A stretch of 64,000 nt of DNA from assembly GCA_020881915.1 (NCBI GenBank), contig JAJFPB010000001.1:5704001-5768000 (forward strand), read 5' to 3'. The stretch is from Paramyrothecium sp. XJ0827 (lineage: Eukaryota; Ascomycota; Sordariomycetes; Hypocreales; Stachybotryaceae). The notes under the pieces are model-generated. The model was not told where the DNA came from. It searched no databases and saw nothing but the letters and a program-made list of their open reading frames with translations. Of this stretch, positions 22,177 to 35,103 are shown in pieces. Position numbers and translations under genes: made by a program. Position 1 is the first letter of the stretch, and every line of letters begins with the position of its first letter.

Positions 22177-24825
22177 ATGACGGATCAAAAGGATAAGAAG
22201 GGGTTCTGGGGGACTTTGCTTCGCCATGGCAGCCTGGCCAAAAGGGCCGACAAATCGGTGCGCAGATTCTTTTTCATTCTTCCTTTTTGAAAATTTATTT
22301 TCACCTTGTTTTCTACTCTGCAAGCACTATCATGAGACCCACGTAGCACTGACATGTTCTCAAGTTCAAGGAGCAATTACGAGATGGTAGCGGTAGTGGC
22401 AACCCACCCAATCGTCGCCCAGAGTCCGGTGCGGGTGCTGCGGGTGGCCCGCGCCAGCGCCGGCGGCCAAGACGTCCGAGTCCAGCACCCGACTCGGAGC
22501 TTGGGCGAGCCGTCTCCGGGGCCGGCTACTCCAGGAGAAGCAAGGGCGTGGGCTGGGAAGATGAGCCCAATGGTCGATCCCGCCCTCCAAAAACGCGGTT
22601 GACCGTATGGCCTCCTAACGGTCTGGCAAGCGTTGAAGACCTGCCACCTCAACACGCCCAGGAGCTCATATCGCGCGGGGCTCCATGCCACAAAGGCCAC
22701 AAGCGGGAGATTCCGCATGCGCCCGACCATTACTATGCGCTGTATGCAACGTCAGCCGGGAACCGGGGCGATGGTTCTGACGCCGCAGACATACACGACG
22801 CCATGACGCAACTTATGACTATGAGAATGCACAGTTCGGGCCATGCCTCGAATCCCTGGGAGACGCTGGAGCAACCGAGCTACTCGTTCTTCTATGGCCG
22901 GCACCCGGGAACAGTCACACTGAATCAATGGGCCTCCCTGGCGAGCGCGCTACCTCCAACCATTGCGTTGCGGGATTCCGGTGTCACTCCGCGCGAGATG
23001 GACTTGGAGCGCGTATTTGAGCGACTGAAGGAGCTGCAATCGGGGCTTGAAGACGACGACGAAGATTTGCTCTACCGCATACTATACAAGCGCATGCTTA
23101 AGGACCCGGACAAGATTCTGAGCCCGCACAGAACGCTAGATAAGCAGATCACCGACTTGATCTTGGTACTGTCGCGGCCGGACTGGATCGACTTCACGAA
23201 CCCCAAGAACCAGGTAGTCACGCGCTTCATCTTCGACACAGGCGAGGAGAGTCATGATCAGTATCACAAATTCTTTCATCAGCTGCTGCTGAGCCTCGAA
23301 CTCGAACTCCGGATCCAGTCTCCGCAGCACAGCAAGTGGGCCAAGGAGAAGCTGCTGCGCCAAATCCCCCCTACTATCCAGTGGAACCTCGCTCTGGCCC
23401 GGCGGTGGCGGGAGTTTGTGCGTGTTTACGATTGGGGCATGACGGCGGAGGACAGTGAGTTTTCGAAAACATGACGCCTCGGGGAAACAGGTTGCTAAAA
23501 CTCGTTGACACAGCGCGACTTCGATACAAGCTAAAGAAGCGCCGGGTAAAGACCCTGAAGCGTTTCGCGCAGGCCATGAAATGGCCGAATCTCGCAGAAG
23601 TATTGGACAATCTGGCGCAAAAAGATGAAGAGTCCAGTCTGGATGCGATAAGCTCAGACACATTTGCTTTCTTCAGCGGACTTGTTCTGCCCGGGGTTCG
23701 TATTAGCAGAAGCCCAGCGTGCTCCCGACGTTCAAAATGCTGACTCGGCTTGTAGCCAACCTTCCCCTTCCTCATCATGAACACCTTGATCGACTTGGAT
23801 CCAGATCCAGCGACTGACGATCTAGCCCTCCTCTCGCACATTCACCCACACTGTGGCTTCCAATATCGTAATAGTTATACGTACTGGTCGGCAACTTGCA
23901 TCGTGGGCAAAGTCCTGGCTCCGACATGCTCGGCATTGGCCGGGTGGATTGGACCTGCCCGGCCCACAGCGGACCTAGGCCGCTCACAGATTGCACGGAT
24001 ACGCAGTCGTCAGCCAAAGCAGTTGTTGCGAGCCGAGGATGTCGAAACTATGGCGGAGCGCTCAGATGCTCTCGGTCCACACGCGGAGGCGTATCCGGTC
24101 CACGAATACAATCTTGTACTGCCGAATACAGACGACATCGTTGACACGGTGCGTATCGAGCTTCTGGGCCTCAGACCGGCGGATGCGAACGTGGGAATGG
24201 TTGCAACGGGACCCCGGTTATTTGATGCTACGGTGCAGTTTGCGATCGATGGGGCGTCGTGGCCACTGCGGCTCATGTACGATGTGACGTTTGTGAGCGC
24301 CTGGCCATGCTCTGGCGGACCACACCCACTCTTCTTCGATTATGTTTACCGATCTGTCAAGGTGGACGAGATCGTGGACATCAGAGACTGGGGCCGACTG
24401 TACGGAGGGCAGGCGGGATCGCATAGCGCGCGTTCAAGTCCTGCGCCAGGGTCACCCCGTCACCGCGACAGACACGGAGCCCTTGGGGCAGACTGGCACA
24501 GTGAAGAGTATGATGAGGACGACGAGGAGAAGGTGCTGGTCGTGGAGGCATTTGGAGTTCGCGATAACGAGGTGCTGGCCCGCGCATGGTGCTCGCATTG
24601 GGGACTCAGTGCCATTGTGGCGGACATCCGTAAAACATGGTATGATCACTCATCTCGACTCATTCCCTTCCAAGGCTACCCTTTACCTTGAAACCGGACA
24701 GCTAACTGTTGGAAAGCATGTCGTGTGCCATACGAGAGGCTTATGCTGCCACTTTGACTGTTCTCATCCTCGTCGAAGGAGCAGACGCTGAGGATGACGA
24801 GGACGAAGTTGGCCCAGCGCGTTGA
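22177..24825 (+). CDS. Hypothetical protein, 781 residues, unknown function
   Basis: I do not recognise this family. Five exons (22177-22257, 22365-23454, 23514-23695, 23756-24639, 24717-24825) join in frame, and each intron has gt/ag ends and a plausible branch site. The protein starts MTDQKDKKGFWGTLLRHGSL and has no signal peptide. A Gly/Arg/Pro-rich low-complexity stretch (about residues 35-80) is followed by a globular alpha-helical part (about 95-450). This includes MDLERVFERLKELQSGL and the basic helix LRYKLKKRRVKTLKRFAQAM. A short hydrophobic stretch around FFSGLVLPGPTFPFLIMNTL spans the third intron. The C-terminal half has beta-type segments (VHEYNLVLPNTDDIVDTVRI) and ends in an acidic tail after CAIREAYAATLTVLILVEG. 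The clean splicing through 2.6 kb is strong evidence that it is a real gene. It looks like a cytoplasmic or membrane-associated protein confined to filamentous fungi, but that is inference. Confidence 0.8.
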
Positions 24826-27183
24826 AAGAAAGGGGGCGATTTCCGGAGGCCGTAAGACGTTCCACTTTTGGGCTAGAATCGAAAGTTTGGACAGAGGTAA
24901 GGATGTAGTAGGCGAAAGCCTTCGAGGATATGGTCCTCAAAAGAAGGAGAGGCGTAATTCATCTATCGAAAGCGTGAAGTATAATAACTCACATCCTCTC
25001 GGGCGCCTTCAGAAGCCCATGCTAGTTCTCGTCCGTCACAGTGGATGTGTGAGAAGTGGGCGCATTCTGATAACAGCCTCGAAGATGCGTGAAGGCAGGT
25101 GGATAGGCCTACGATGAATTGATTGACGTACTAGCCGTCTTCGAGGCATTTGCGTCTAAGGTTTCACTATGTTTATTTCGGCCAATATTTCTAAACTGAA
25201 TGGAGCAGGGTTGTTGGCGATACGGGAGGTCATGCCGTGTATCGTAAGAAGACGGGATAGCAACAGGACGTTAAGAAAGGCGGCCGGGCGAGAGCGCATC
25301 CAATTTCATGAGTAAGATTGTGCCCATGTGAATATTACCACCATCTTAAGGGCATGGCCATCGCGTCATAAAACGGTGGCAAAAATAATTTGGGCCGCAG
25401 CATTTCTGAAAGAGCTTCGGGGTCAATGGCAAGTTTTGGGGGGTTTCTGCAAAGCCCCCCGGAGCCGGGGATCTCGGCGTTGTCGGCGAAGGCGTTTTGC
25501 GGGGAACGGGGTCCGCTCTGACAGCACAGGTGCCGTACTCTGTAAGTAAGGTGCCTTTCCTCATGGAGATGAGGCAAGATTGCCGCGCGTACAAACAAAC
25601 TCGTTGGCCGGCATGGGCGATGCGGGGAGCTGTTTTTTAAAAAGTGGTCCGGCAAGTGGAGAGGACGCCTACAGTATGGAGATGGGGTCGTCTTGGTCGT
25701 CTCTTCGTCAAGGGGCCGTGCCATCGGCTTGCGAGACGACCTGGAGCTCGTGCCGATCGGCAACGCCCTTGGTTGCTTGCGGTTCGTCGGCAGCCGGGGA
25801 GCCTCCACCAGGAACCGCGGGCGCAAGCAAGCCCAGCGGGGCTCGTCAGCAACTTTGCGAACGGCCCCGGCAACAGCCCGATGTCGGTCGACGAGAGTGA
25901 GGCTTAGTGTTGAGGTAGGCAGCAGCATTTCTTGCGGTCCCCAGTCGATCCGTTCCCATCTACACATAGACAGGTAGAAAGAATGGGTCATGGGATCTAG
26001 ACCGTAGAAAGATCGGCTTTTGCGGGCCAGAATTTCTATGTCCTCCCCGGGGAAGGGCTCGGCAGGCTAGCAGGAGAGCGGGTTTCGACGCTGCCACCCA
26101 TCCTTCTCCAGGGATCAGGATGCAGAGGCACTGAGCTACGAGCCGAATTAGGAAAACATCTACGCAGAGCGCGACGGCCTCTGTGGAACCCCCAAGGACG
26201 CCAGCGGACGCGCCGCTCCAGCACAGGGACAGAACAGCTCACGACACTCCACAGCCTCCAAGGCTTGATTGACCTTCTCGCGGCCACCCGTCCCACAGAC
26301 TTGGTTCCACCTGCGAGCTTCTAGCCCGTAGCCCGCACGCCTCCGCCTGTCCGGGGGCGGGAAACTAAGCAAGTGAGAACAGATGCGAGGCGGCCCAAGG
26401 TGGAGATGTAAGTGTCCCAAGGGGTGAGAGAGAGAGGGGCATGGTTAAAGTAACGTCCCCGAGGAGAGGCACGTAGGACAAGGTAGGGATCGGAGCTAAA
26501 GCGAGACATGGCAAGCTCAAGGTACGAGGATTGGTTTGTCAAAAGGTTGGAAAGACTATTGTTTCTTGGAGGGGCGATCCTCACCACCATCATCCCATTT
26601 GCCTTCGCCGCACCCTTCTTCCTCTCCCAATCACTCACATCCCTCTTCCACACAAACCCGCCGCGCGCCAACGCCGCCTCGCATCATCCCGCGCGCCCGT
26701 CAGAAAAAAAGCCCATCCCTACCTTGCCGGATCTAAATTCGACCATCCGGCCGGCTTGCATTACGAAGGGGTTTAGAGTTCTAGACCGGCATTGGCAGGA
26801 AAAAGCTCTCGGCGAACCTGCCAGCCCAGGCCAATCCGACTTCTGCTTTGAGACATTCGATCCGTCGATCCAGATCCCAACCAAATCAGTTGAGATGCAG
26901 GGCCTCTTCTCTTCGTACAAAGAGCCTCGCAACGCCTTGGAGTAAGCCACAGCCTCTCCCTTGTCTTGCCTCGCCTTGCCCTGCCCCTCCCAGCTCAATC
27001 CAGCTTCCCCTCCATCCGTATCTGGTTTGGCTGTTTCCTGGCGCAAACGATCTGAGGAGCTCGCCTGCATGCCTTTTCGTTGAGCGTTCTTCGATTCGCC
27101 TCGCCCTGTCTCGTGTTTCTCTTGCGGAAGCTCTTATTTCTTGTTGCGCCTACCAACTCCCAATTCAATTGACTGACTCGACC
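24826..27183. other. Intergenic region between the 781-aa gene and the FGGY kinase
   Basis: About 2.4 kb without a supported gene. A 145-codon plus-strand frame (26508-26945, MASSRYEDWF.. with one hydrophobic stretch) and a 218-codon minus-strand frame (25335-25991) lie here, but neither has a family resemblance or splice context. The last 250 bases (ctcgccttgccc and so on) are a pyrimidine-rich leader for the kinase gene. Confidence 0.45.
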
Positions 27184-29318
27184 ATGAACAGACCCGAGGT
27201 GACGCAGGTATGAGAAACCTCTCCCTACACTGGACCCTTCCCCTACCTCACTTTTGCCTACCCTTGTCACCCCTCCAATTTTGGGGAGGTCCCGAGCTCG
27301 ACAAGACTGCTGCGGGGTGACGGCGACCCTCTGAGCACTTGCGATACAGCACGCAAACACGGCACCTTGCACCTCACTAACAGACGAGAACAGGACCATT
27401 ACATCGGTGTCGATGTAGGGACCGGCTCAGCGCGCGCCTGCATTATTGACGAGACTGGCGATATCAAGGCGCTGGCGTCCGAGAACATTAAGCTGTGGCA
27501 ACCCGAGACTGGCTACTATGTACGAGCTATGCGCCCTGTCCTCTCCGACACTCGCACCGCTCTATGCGATTGTGTAGCTAATTGGTGCCTTTTCGCCCCG
27601 GTCACAGGAGCAATCTACAACTGATATCTGGAACTGCATCTGCGAGTGCGTTCGCCGCGTCGTGATCGAGTCCGGCGTCAACCCTAGCAAGATCAAGGGC
27701 ATTGGCTTCGACGCCACCTGCTCCCTCGCCGTCTTCTCCCACGACACCGACGAGCCCATCCCCGTCACCGGCCCGGACTTCGCCAACGATGGTAACGACC
27801 GCAACGTTATCCTCTGGCTCGACCACCGCCCCGTCGCCGAGACCGAGCTCATCAACAACACCAAGCACAAGCTGCTCAAGTACGTGGGCGGCAAGATGAG
27901 CATCGAGATGGAGATACCCAAGGTTCTGTGGCTCAAGAACAACATGCCTCCGGAGCTGTTCGACCGCTGCAAGTTCTACGACCTTGCCGATGCCCTCACC
28001 CACCTGGCCACCGGCAACGAGTCCCGCAGCTTCTGCAGCACCGTCTGCAAGCAGGGCTTCGTCCCCGTCGGCGTGGATGGCAGCGTCAAGGGCTGGCAAG
28101 AGGATTTCTACGACACCATCGGCCTGAGCGACCTGGCCAAGGATGACTTTAAGCGAATGGGCGGCGTCAACGGGGTGGTGAGCCCAGTTCTCTGAATAGT
28201 CTTCACTGATTCCGTGCTAATGCTTTCCCTCACAGAACGGCGAGTACTTCAGTGCCGGCGAATGTGTAGGCACACTCAGCAAGCTCGCAGCAGCTCAGCT
28301 CGGCCTTCCGATAGGCATTGCCGTTGGAAGCGGCGTCATCGATGCCTACGCCGGCTGGATTGGTACCGTAGGCGCCAAGGTCGACCTCGGCAACGACGAA
28401 CTCAATGCCAATGTGCCTCACAATGACCTGTCTCAAGCCTTTACCCGTCTGGCCGCTGTCGCCGGAACATCTACGTGCCACCTGGCCATGTCCAAGGAGC
28501 CTGTATTTGTTCCCGGCGTCTGGGGACCGTATCGCGATGTGCTTCTTCCCGAGTATTGGATGGCGGAGGGCGGTCAGTCGGCGACCGGCGAGCTGCTCCG
28601 GCACATGCTCGACATTCACCCGGCGTACAATGAAACGTGCGCCTTGGCCAAGGCAGAGGATAAGCACATCTACGACTTCCTCAACTCGCACCTCCAGCAG
28701 CTTGCCGAGAAGACCAACGCTCCGGCCATCTCCTACCTTGGGCGACACTTCTTCTTCTACGGAGACCTCTGGGGCAACCGCTCCCCTGTCGCAGATGCCA
28801 ACATGAAGGGCGTGATGATTGGTTTGGATAGCGACAAGAGTACCGACAACATGGCAATGTGGTACTACGCAACCATGGAGTTCATCGCCATGCAAACGCG
28901 CCAGATCATCGAGCAGATGAACAAGGCGGGCCACGAGATCTCATCCATTTTCATGTCCGGCTCGCAGTGCCAGAACCCAGTGCTGATGAACCTGCTGGCC
29001 ACCACCTGCCGCATGTCCGTGTTGATCCCCCGGTACGTTAACGCCGCCGTGGTCCATGGCGCGGCCATGCTGGGCGCCAAGGCCGCGAGCCACGTCGAGG
29101 GCTCTCACGGCGAGCATGGCGAGTCCCTGTGGAGCATCATGGACCGCATGAGCAAGCCCGGCCGCCTGGTCGAGCCGGGCAACGACGCAGGCGAGCTTGC
29201 GCTCCTGGATGCCAAATACGAGGTCTTCTTAGACATGTGTCGCACGCAGCAGACGTACCGCAAAAAGGTTGACAAAGCCGTCGAGAAGTGGGTGGAGGAG
29301 TTCGGCGGCGACGAGTAA
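27184..29318 (+). CDS. FGGY-family carbohydrate kinase (ribulokinase-like, YDR109C/FGGY type)
   Basis: An ATP-dependent kinase of pentoses or pentitols in the cytosol. Exons are 27184-27207, 27394-27519, 27608-28177 and 28236-29318, giving 600 residues, the usual length for the eukaryotic FGGY/YDR109C branch. After a short N-terminus (MNRPEVTQ) comes the phosphate-1 loop DHYIGVDVGTGSARACIID. The first actin-like domain follows, with GIGFDATCSLAVF and NVILWLDHRPVAETE. Then come the predicted catalytic Asp276 in GSGVIDAYAGWIG, TSTCHLAMS, and the adenosine-side loop IFMSGSQCQNPVLMNLLA. The D-ribulose preference of characterised relatives is family knowledge; substrate cannot be decided here. For exon 2 the nearest acceptor that keeps frame is ..gaacag at 27393. 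Confidence 0.88.
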
Positions 29319-29928
29319 GACGGCTTCAGTGTCTTCATTGCCCTCTGCCTTGAGATGGCCATGCTGGCAGACCACGAACTAGGCGGGGGCTTCAAGGTGC
29401 GGTGAGTTGGCGCGCCCGTAGTCCATAATGATAATCAATGCATGTACGAAAGTAGCAATAGATGATGAGATGATTCGAGACGGCGGCGCATCGCACTCCT
29501 GTAACTTGCAGTTTCTTGAGCGTGTAAGAAGATGATAATGGTGAATCGATGAGGTGAGTCTCAGGATTGACCTGTAGATACTTTACAGTAATGTTATAGC
29601 ACCTACTAGGTACCTAGTATACCTGCTGAAGGTGTCTGTACAACGCCCCGCTGGTACGTGTGCCGCGCTTTGCAGCTTCTGATTGGCTGAAGCTCACCTC
29701 CGGCTAGTCCCCAAAACAACAGCCAGCCTTGCGTCCTTCTAACCCAAAATTTCTATGTGAGCCTTGTCATTGCAACCTACAAATCCTCGATCAACAAGCG
29801 ATCCGTCAACGCGCCATTGAACCACAACCTGCCGGCCCACGTCGCGTCAAACCCGCGAGCAATTTCTCTCATCAGTTGCGGCGGCCTCCCTTCACTTGAT
29901 CTCGAACCCACCCGCGACCAGCGCAACG
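29319..29928. other. Intergenic region between the FGGY kinase and NIC96
   Basis: No gene seen. It contains a compact GGTA-type palindrome cluster (cacctactaggtacctagtatacc, split around 29608-29632) in the presumed NIC96 promoter. Confidence 0.5.
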
Positions 29929-30077
29929 ATGTCTCTCTTTGGAGGGCTGGGCGGCGGCGCTGGAGGCGGCGGCGGCAGCTCTCTGTTTGGGGCACCCCAG
30001 CAGCAGCAGCAGAACACGCAACAGGCCCAGCAAGGTAGCGGCGGCGGCTTGTTTGGAGGATTGGGCGGGCTCGGCGG

Positions 30078-30111
<34 letters not shown>

Positions 30112-33100
30112 AACCAGCAACAAGGTGGAACCGGGGGCTTGTTCGGAGGGCTTGGTGGGCAACAACAGCAACAACAACCGGCGAGCGGTGGTCTAGGAGG
30201 TTTGTTTGGCGGCCAGCAAACTGGAGGCACTGGAGGTGGTCTGTTCGGACAGAACCAGCAGAACACTCAAGGCGCCAGTCAGACTGCTCAGGCCGGAAGC
30301 TCCTTGTTTGGCGGTCAACAGCAAACACAGCAACAGAAGCCACCAGGCCTCAGCCTCTTCGGTAACACGACCGGCTTGGGCAGCCAGCAGCCACAACAGC
30401 AGCAGCCACAACAGCAGGGCTTCGGTCTTTCGCAAAACACCAATGCCTTTGCCAGCTCGATTCAGCCAGCCCAGGGCCAGGGCCAAGGCCAGGCACAGCC
30501 TGCGGGTGCCTATTTCGACAGTCTCTTTGCGAAAAGCCAGAAAGCGGGCGAGGTCAAGGCCAGTGCGGATGACTTGCCTAACCTCGAGCTTGGTCTTGGT
30601 GACCTGCGCCATCGGTTGAGGAAGCTGCAGTCCAAGCAAAACGAGAAGCCCTTGGATGGCAAGGCTCATTATCTGCTTGCCGCCTCTGGTGTTGATCCGA
30701 GTACGGCTGCCAAAGACCTCGGCATGCTCGACGTGCAGGGCGGACGAGTCGACCGCGCAGCAGGCGGGTATGCCCCCAGCGAGGTCGATGTCGAAACGTA
30801 TCTTTCCAACATCCAAACGAAGACCACCCTGAGCATGATAGCGGACGGCCTGGAGCGGTCTAGTCGCGACTTCGACAACTTCCTCGAAGATAACGTGGAG
30901 ATGGAGTGGGAAGCTCAGCGAAAGCGCATCTACCAGCACTTTGGCATCAAGCCTCGTGAGGAGCCCGCTGGCTCGCGAGAGAGCCAGGCTGGCTTTGGTC
31001 GATCACGAAGAAGCAAGGCCCAAGGCGGTGCATCCCGCGCCGGCCGTAGCAGCATGTTCGGCAAGTCTTCGCTGCATCGATCGGTCATTGGCACTCCCAG
31101 CCGCATTGGCACGCACCAGTCCGAGTTTGCCGACGTGGACAGGACACCAGAGAATGGCGGTGCTAACGATACCTGGGGCACTGTCGAGAATCGTCCTTTA
31201 CGCGAAAAGCAAGCCACTCTGGCGGCCAAGGTCCGCAACCTCAACTACTCGCGGTTGACCAACCGCCCATACCCCATCCTCGCGGAGCTCGCCGATGTCG
31301 CGCAAAAGTCGAACGAATCTCATGCACCACACTTGGTGGAAGCGTATCGCGCTCTCATTGAAATTGTGGGCGAAAACCCAGAAGCCGAGAACTCTCTTAA
31401 CAATGCCACGGCCAAGGAGCGCCAGTTTGCACAGATGTACTTGAACGACAACATCAACGCGCCCAAATCTGTGGAAATGCGGAAACGACTCCTCTCGGGG
31501 GTCAATACCTTCCTCGAGAAGCAATTCCTTCGGGAGGTCGAATCGCTCATCGCCAAACACCCTCACGAAGCCATGCTAGGCGGCAGGCCTGACGTCAAGA
31601 GCAAGATCAAGGCCTACGTGCGCCTTCGATCTGCTCGTAAAGACCTGGTACCTGACAACGTGGAGCTTCAGCAAATCCAAGGAGAATATGTCTGGGCCAT
31701 CGTGTTCTACTTGCTTCGGTCGGGCCATGTCAACGAGGCAGCGGAATATGTCAACGACAACAGCCCGCACTTCAAGGGTATTGATCGCACTTTCTCGACA
31801 TACCTCAACAACTACGCAGCCAGCGAGGATAGACGCATCACCAGCAGGAAGCTTCAGGATCGCTGCACCAACGAGTACATTCAACGATCTCGTAATGCAC
31901 CGGACAACAGCATTGATCCTTTCCGCATGGCGTGCTACAAGGTCATCGGGCGTATTGAGCTCGGCAGCCGCAGTCTGAACGGGCTGAAGACGGACATCAA
32001 CGATTGGATCTGGCTTCAGTTCAACCTCGCAAGGGAAGTGGACCGCGTGGTGGAGATGGCTGGTGAAACTTTTGGCCTCGCTGAGCTACAGGATAGCATC
32101 AGGGAGGTTGGCCAGAAGCACTTTCCCAAGTCCAGCTCCGAGGACAACAGCGGCAGCTTCGGCATGTTCTTCTATCTGCAGATCTTGGCTGGTCTTTTCG
32201 AGGATGCCATTGCATATCTTTATCCATTCTCCTACGTGGACGCGGTGCATTTCGGCCTGGCATTAGAATACTACGGCCTTCTACGTCCGACCGATGGACT
32301 CTCCGGAGCCAATGATCTGCGTACTTACAGCACCAAAAACCTGCCGGAGATCAATTTCGGCCGCATGATAGGATACTACACGAGGGACTTCAGAGCAGCT
32401 GACACCGTGTCTGCCGTTGACTACCTCGCCCTGATTTACTTGAACCACGATCTGGGCGGAGAGGCAGGTCGTCGCCACGGAACTGTTTGCCACGAGGCGC
32501 TACGCGAACTGGTGTTGGAGACGCGTGAGTTCAGCGAGCTCATCGGTGACATTCGCCCAGACGGACGACGCATTAAGGGTGTGATTGAGAAACGCGGACC
32601 TCTGATTGGGCTCGATGCGGAAGCCGACTTCATCAACACGGTGACGCTGCAGGCCGCCAGCTTCGCGGACGAGAACGGTCGCACAACAGACGCCGTGCTA
32701 CTATACCACCTTGCGGAGGAGTACGACACAGTGGTGGCGATTGTCAGCCGTGCGCTTAGCGAAGCTATTGCGGTAGAGATTGGAGAGGATCCTATGCGCC
32801 TGGTGCCGGTGAAGCCAAGGAGCGGTGGCGACAAGGGTGCGGCCGGAGAACAGCAGGGCAGCAGCCTCAGTCTGGCCGTGATCGACGATCCGGTTGAGCT
32901 GGCTAGGACGATGATGTCCATGTACAAGACGAACCCGATGTTCTACCAGAGCATCCAGAGCCAGAACAGGGTCGCCTGCAGCGTGCTCTTGGAGATGAGC
33001 AACATCAAGAACCTGGTGGAAAGTGGCCAGTGGGCCTCTTGTCTCGACGTAAGTGCATGCTTTTTCAGTGACTTGAACGAAGTGAAAGACGCTAACGTGG

Positions 33101-33432
33101 GTGTGCGACAGAAAATCCGCGGCTTGGAAATCCTCCCTCTGGATGCCAATGGCGACGGTGGCATCATTCGCGCGTACGCGGCCAAGTTCCCTGGCCTGCC
33201 ACAGACTGTGTCGATCAACGTGCCTAACCTCCTGATGTGGACAATCGTGAGCTGCATACGGCAACGGGAGCAGTTGACGAACGGGCAGTTCAGCGGCAAC
33301 GAGGGCACAAGGAGGCTGATGGTGGAGCAGCTCAAGCAAATGACGCTGGACCTGACGACGTATACGAGCCAGTTGCGCTACAGGTTCCCACCACATGTGC
33401 ACGAAGCTCTGGCTCGGGCGACGGCGGAGTAG
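29929..33432 (+). CDS. NIC96: Nucleoporin Nic96/Nup93 with GLFG and poly-Q N-terminus
   Basis: The linker nucleoporin of the inner ring, which anchors the Nsp1-Nup57-Nup49 channel trimer. Exons are 29929-33048 and 33112-33432, giving 1,146 residues, longer than the 839 of yeast. Residues 1-185 are low complexity, with repeated SLFG, GLFGG and poly-Gln. The amphipathic segment GAYFDSLFAKSQKAGEVKAS (about 194-213) matches the trimer-binding R1 helix. KAHYLLAASGVD follows as in the second linear motif. From about residue 420 on is the alpha-solenoid Nic96 domain, ending RYRFPPHVHEALARATAE. The start is the ATG in ACGATGTC; an upstream in-frame TTG is not needed. The single intron (33049-33111, gtaagt, gctaac, gacag) is 63 bp long and has no in-frame stop. 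Confidence 0.94.
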
Positions 33433-35103
33433 CCAGCCTATTGATCCCAAGGATGGATATTTGGCCTCCTGAGCTGAGGCAGGGGTTGCATACGAGGGCG
33501 ATTGTATAGATATAATGAAGGGCTATATAATACAGTATGAGCTATCAAAGAGAATGTGAAGACGCCGGCAATTTGGGTACTTTGATACACTAAATTCACC
33601 AATGGTATTAAGCGACGAGCCAGGAGAGGGTGCTGTGCACAACGCTGGCCGTCCCCCTTGTCCGATCTCGACGACTGTGACACTCAGGGGACAGGAAGCT
33701 TCAACGTCAACACTGCACAAAGGCAGTAGGGCATATGTTCCGATATGGCTCGGGCCGTGTGGGCCAACCACCGGAAAACATGTCTTGCCGCAAGTAGATG
33801 GGAGCAACGAGATCTCAGTCCTGTCTCCTGCAGGAACTTCTGCTCGTGGGGTGGGCGGGACGGCGGGACTGGTCCGACAGGGTCGCCAGGGTAATTCCCC
33901 CGGGGATGCCACATTCATTCAGGTCACGTCACGTCTGAAAGGCCGTCCGCCGTTAGGCGTATATCATTTCCATGACTCGGGATCGGGATCGGAGTGTGTA
34001 GAGCATGCATCATGACTGATTCAACCCCGTGTGACCCAAGAGAGCATATCCAGAGCTGCTTTGGGTTTGGTGAAGTTGGCGATTTAGCCCGTCTTTTTTG
34101 TCTCCACTTTCATTTAGCGACGAGACTTGACGAGAGGGAAGCGAGAACGAAAAAGATGTCGCTAACAGGGAAAGGCGCCAGTCGCTTCGATGTTAGCTCT
34201 TTCCTTTTTGTCCCCAGTGCTAGAAAGTATCCTCACCTCACGGTAATTTTGCCCGCCGAGGGAAGGAAGTACCCTCCTGTACAGCAGGATCAGGGATCAA
34301 TCAGCTGTTTTCCCTTACGACTTTTTTTTTTTTTCACCTTCCCTCCCCACACCCTTGCTCCTTTTTTGCTCCCCCCCCCCCTCTCTCTGCCCGCTCCATC
34401 CCACCTGCTGCGGGAACCCACCCCCCCTGGTCGCACAAGAGTCAGGCTCTGGGGCTTCACAGCTGCTGTCTGACACGGGTGGCCGCGCAAAACCACACAT
34501 CACACTGCCACCCACGCACGCACGCACTGCACGCGACATCGTTGCCGCACACTCTCAGGCGCCCAGCGCACCTCGCACCACGCGCGCGCGCGCACCCTTC
34601 CCCTCGCTTCGAGATGCACCGAGTCCGATAAGCGAGACCGTCGTGCCTCCACTCATCGTTCTCTTGCCCGGCTGGCTTCCCCCGGTCTGCTGCTGCTCTG
34701 TTTGTTGGAGCCGTCCCCCGTCTTTGGTCTCCAATCAGCCCTCTTCCTCTGGAACCCCTTAACCTCCCCTGGCCTAAAACCCCTCTCCCCCGGTTATCGA
34801 ACCGACCGTCCCGGATCCCCTTGGCCGGATCCCACCCCCTCTTGGCACCGGCCGGCCTGCCGGCGGTCTTTCCACGGCCCGGGATCCGTTTCAGGCTCCT
34901 CCTGTCGCCCATCCTCCTCCTCTTCCATCCCCCCCCCTCGGACACCGCCTAGGACCCCGCTGCCTGGGTGTGGGGGTGGGACGGGAATTTGCACCCCGGA
35001 CCGCCGCTGCCTGTGGAGGGTGTGGAGAGCCCGGGCGAAGCTCTTGGCCGAGACAGACCGGACGGGCCTTGTCTGAGGCCAAGCATATTCCTACCTACTC
35101 GTC
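33433..35103. other. Intergenic region upstream of the bZIP gene
   Basis: No gene seen in about 1.7 kb. From about 34320 on it is pyrimidine-rich, with long T and C runs (34321-34334, 34371-34381), CACG repeats (34511-34525) and an alternating CG tract (34579-34594). This looks like a promoter and long leader of the bZIP gene. Confidence 0.5.
34579..34594. repeat. Alternating CG dinucleotide tract
   Basis: A (CG)n run of about 14-16 bases flanked by CAC. Such tracts can adopt Z-DNA. It lies about 510 bp before the bZIP start codon. Confidence 0.85.

Noticed and set aside
25335..25991. A 218-codon minus-strand frame in the gap before the FGGY kinase
   Set aside because: Irregular, Pro/Arg-rich composition, no domain, no conserved-looking motif and no splice context.
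26508..26945. A 145-codon plus-strand frame with one hydrophobic stretch (LLFLGGAILTTIIPFAFAAP)
   Set aside because: It lies in pyrimidine-rich DNA shortly before the FGGY kinase leader, which readily produces Leu/Phe/Pro/Ser frames. I could not exclude a small membrane protein, but nothing else supports it.
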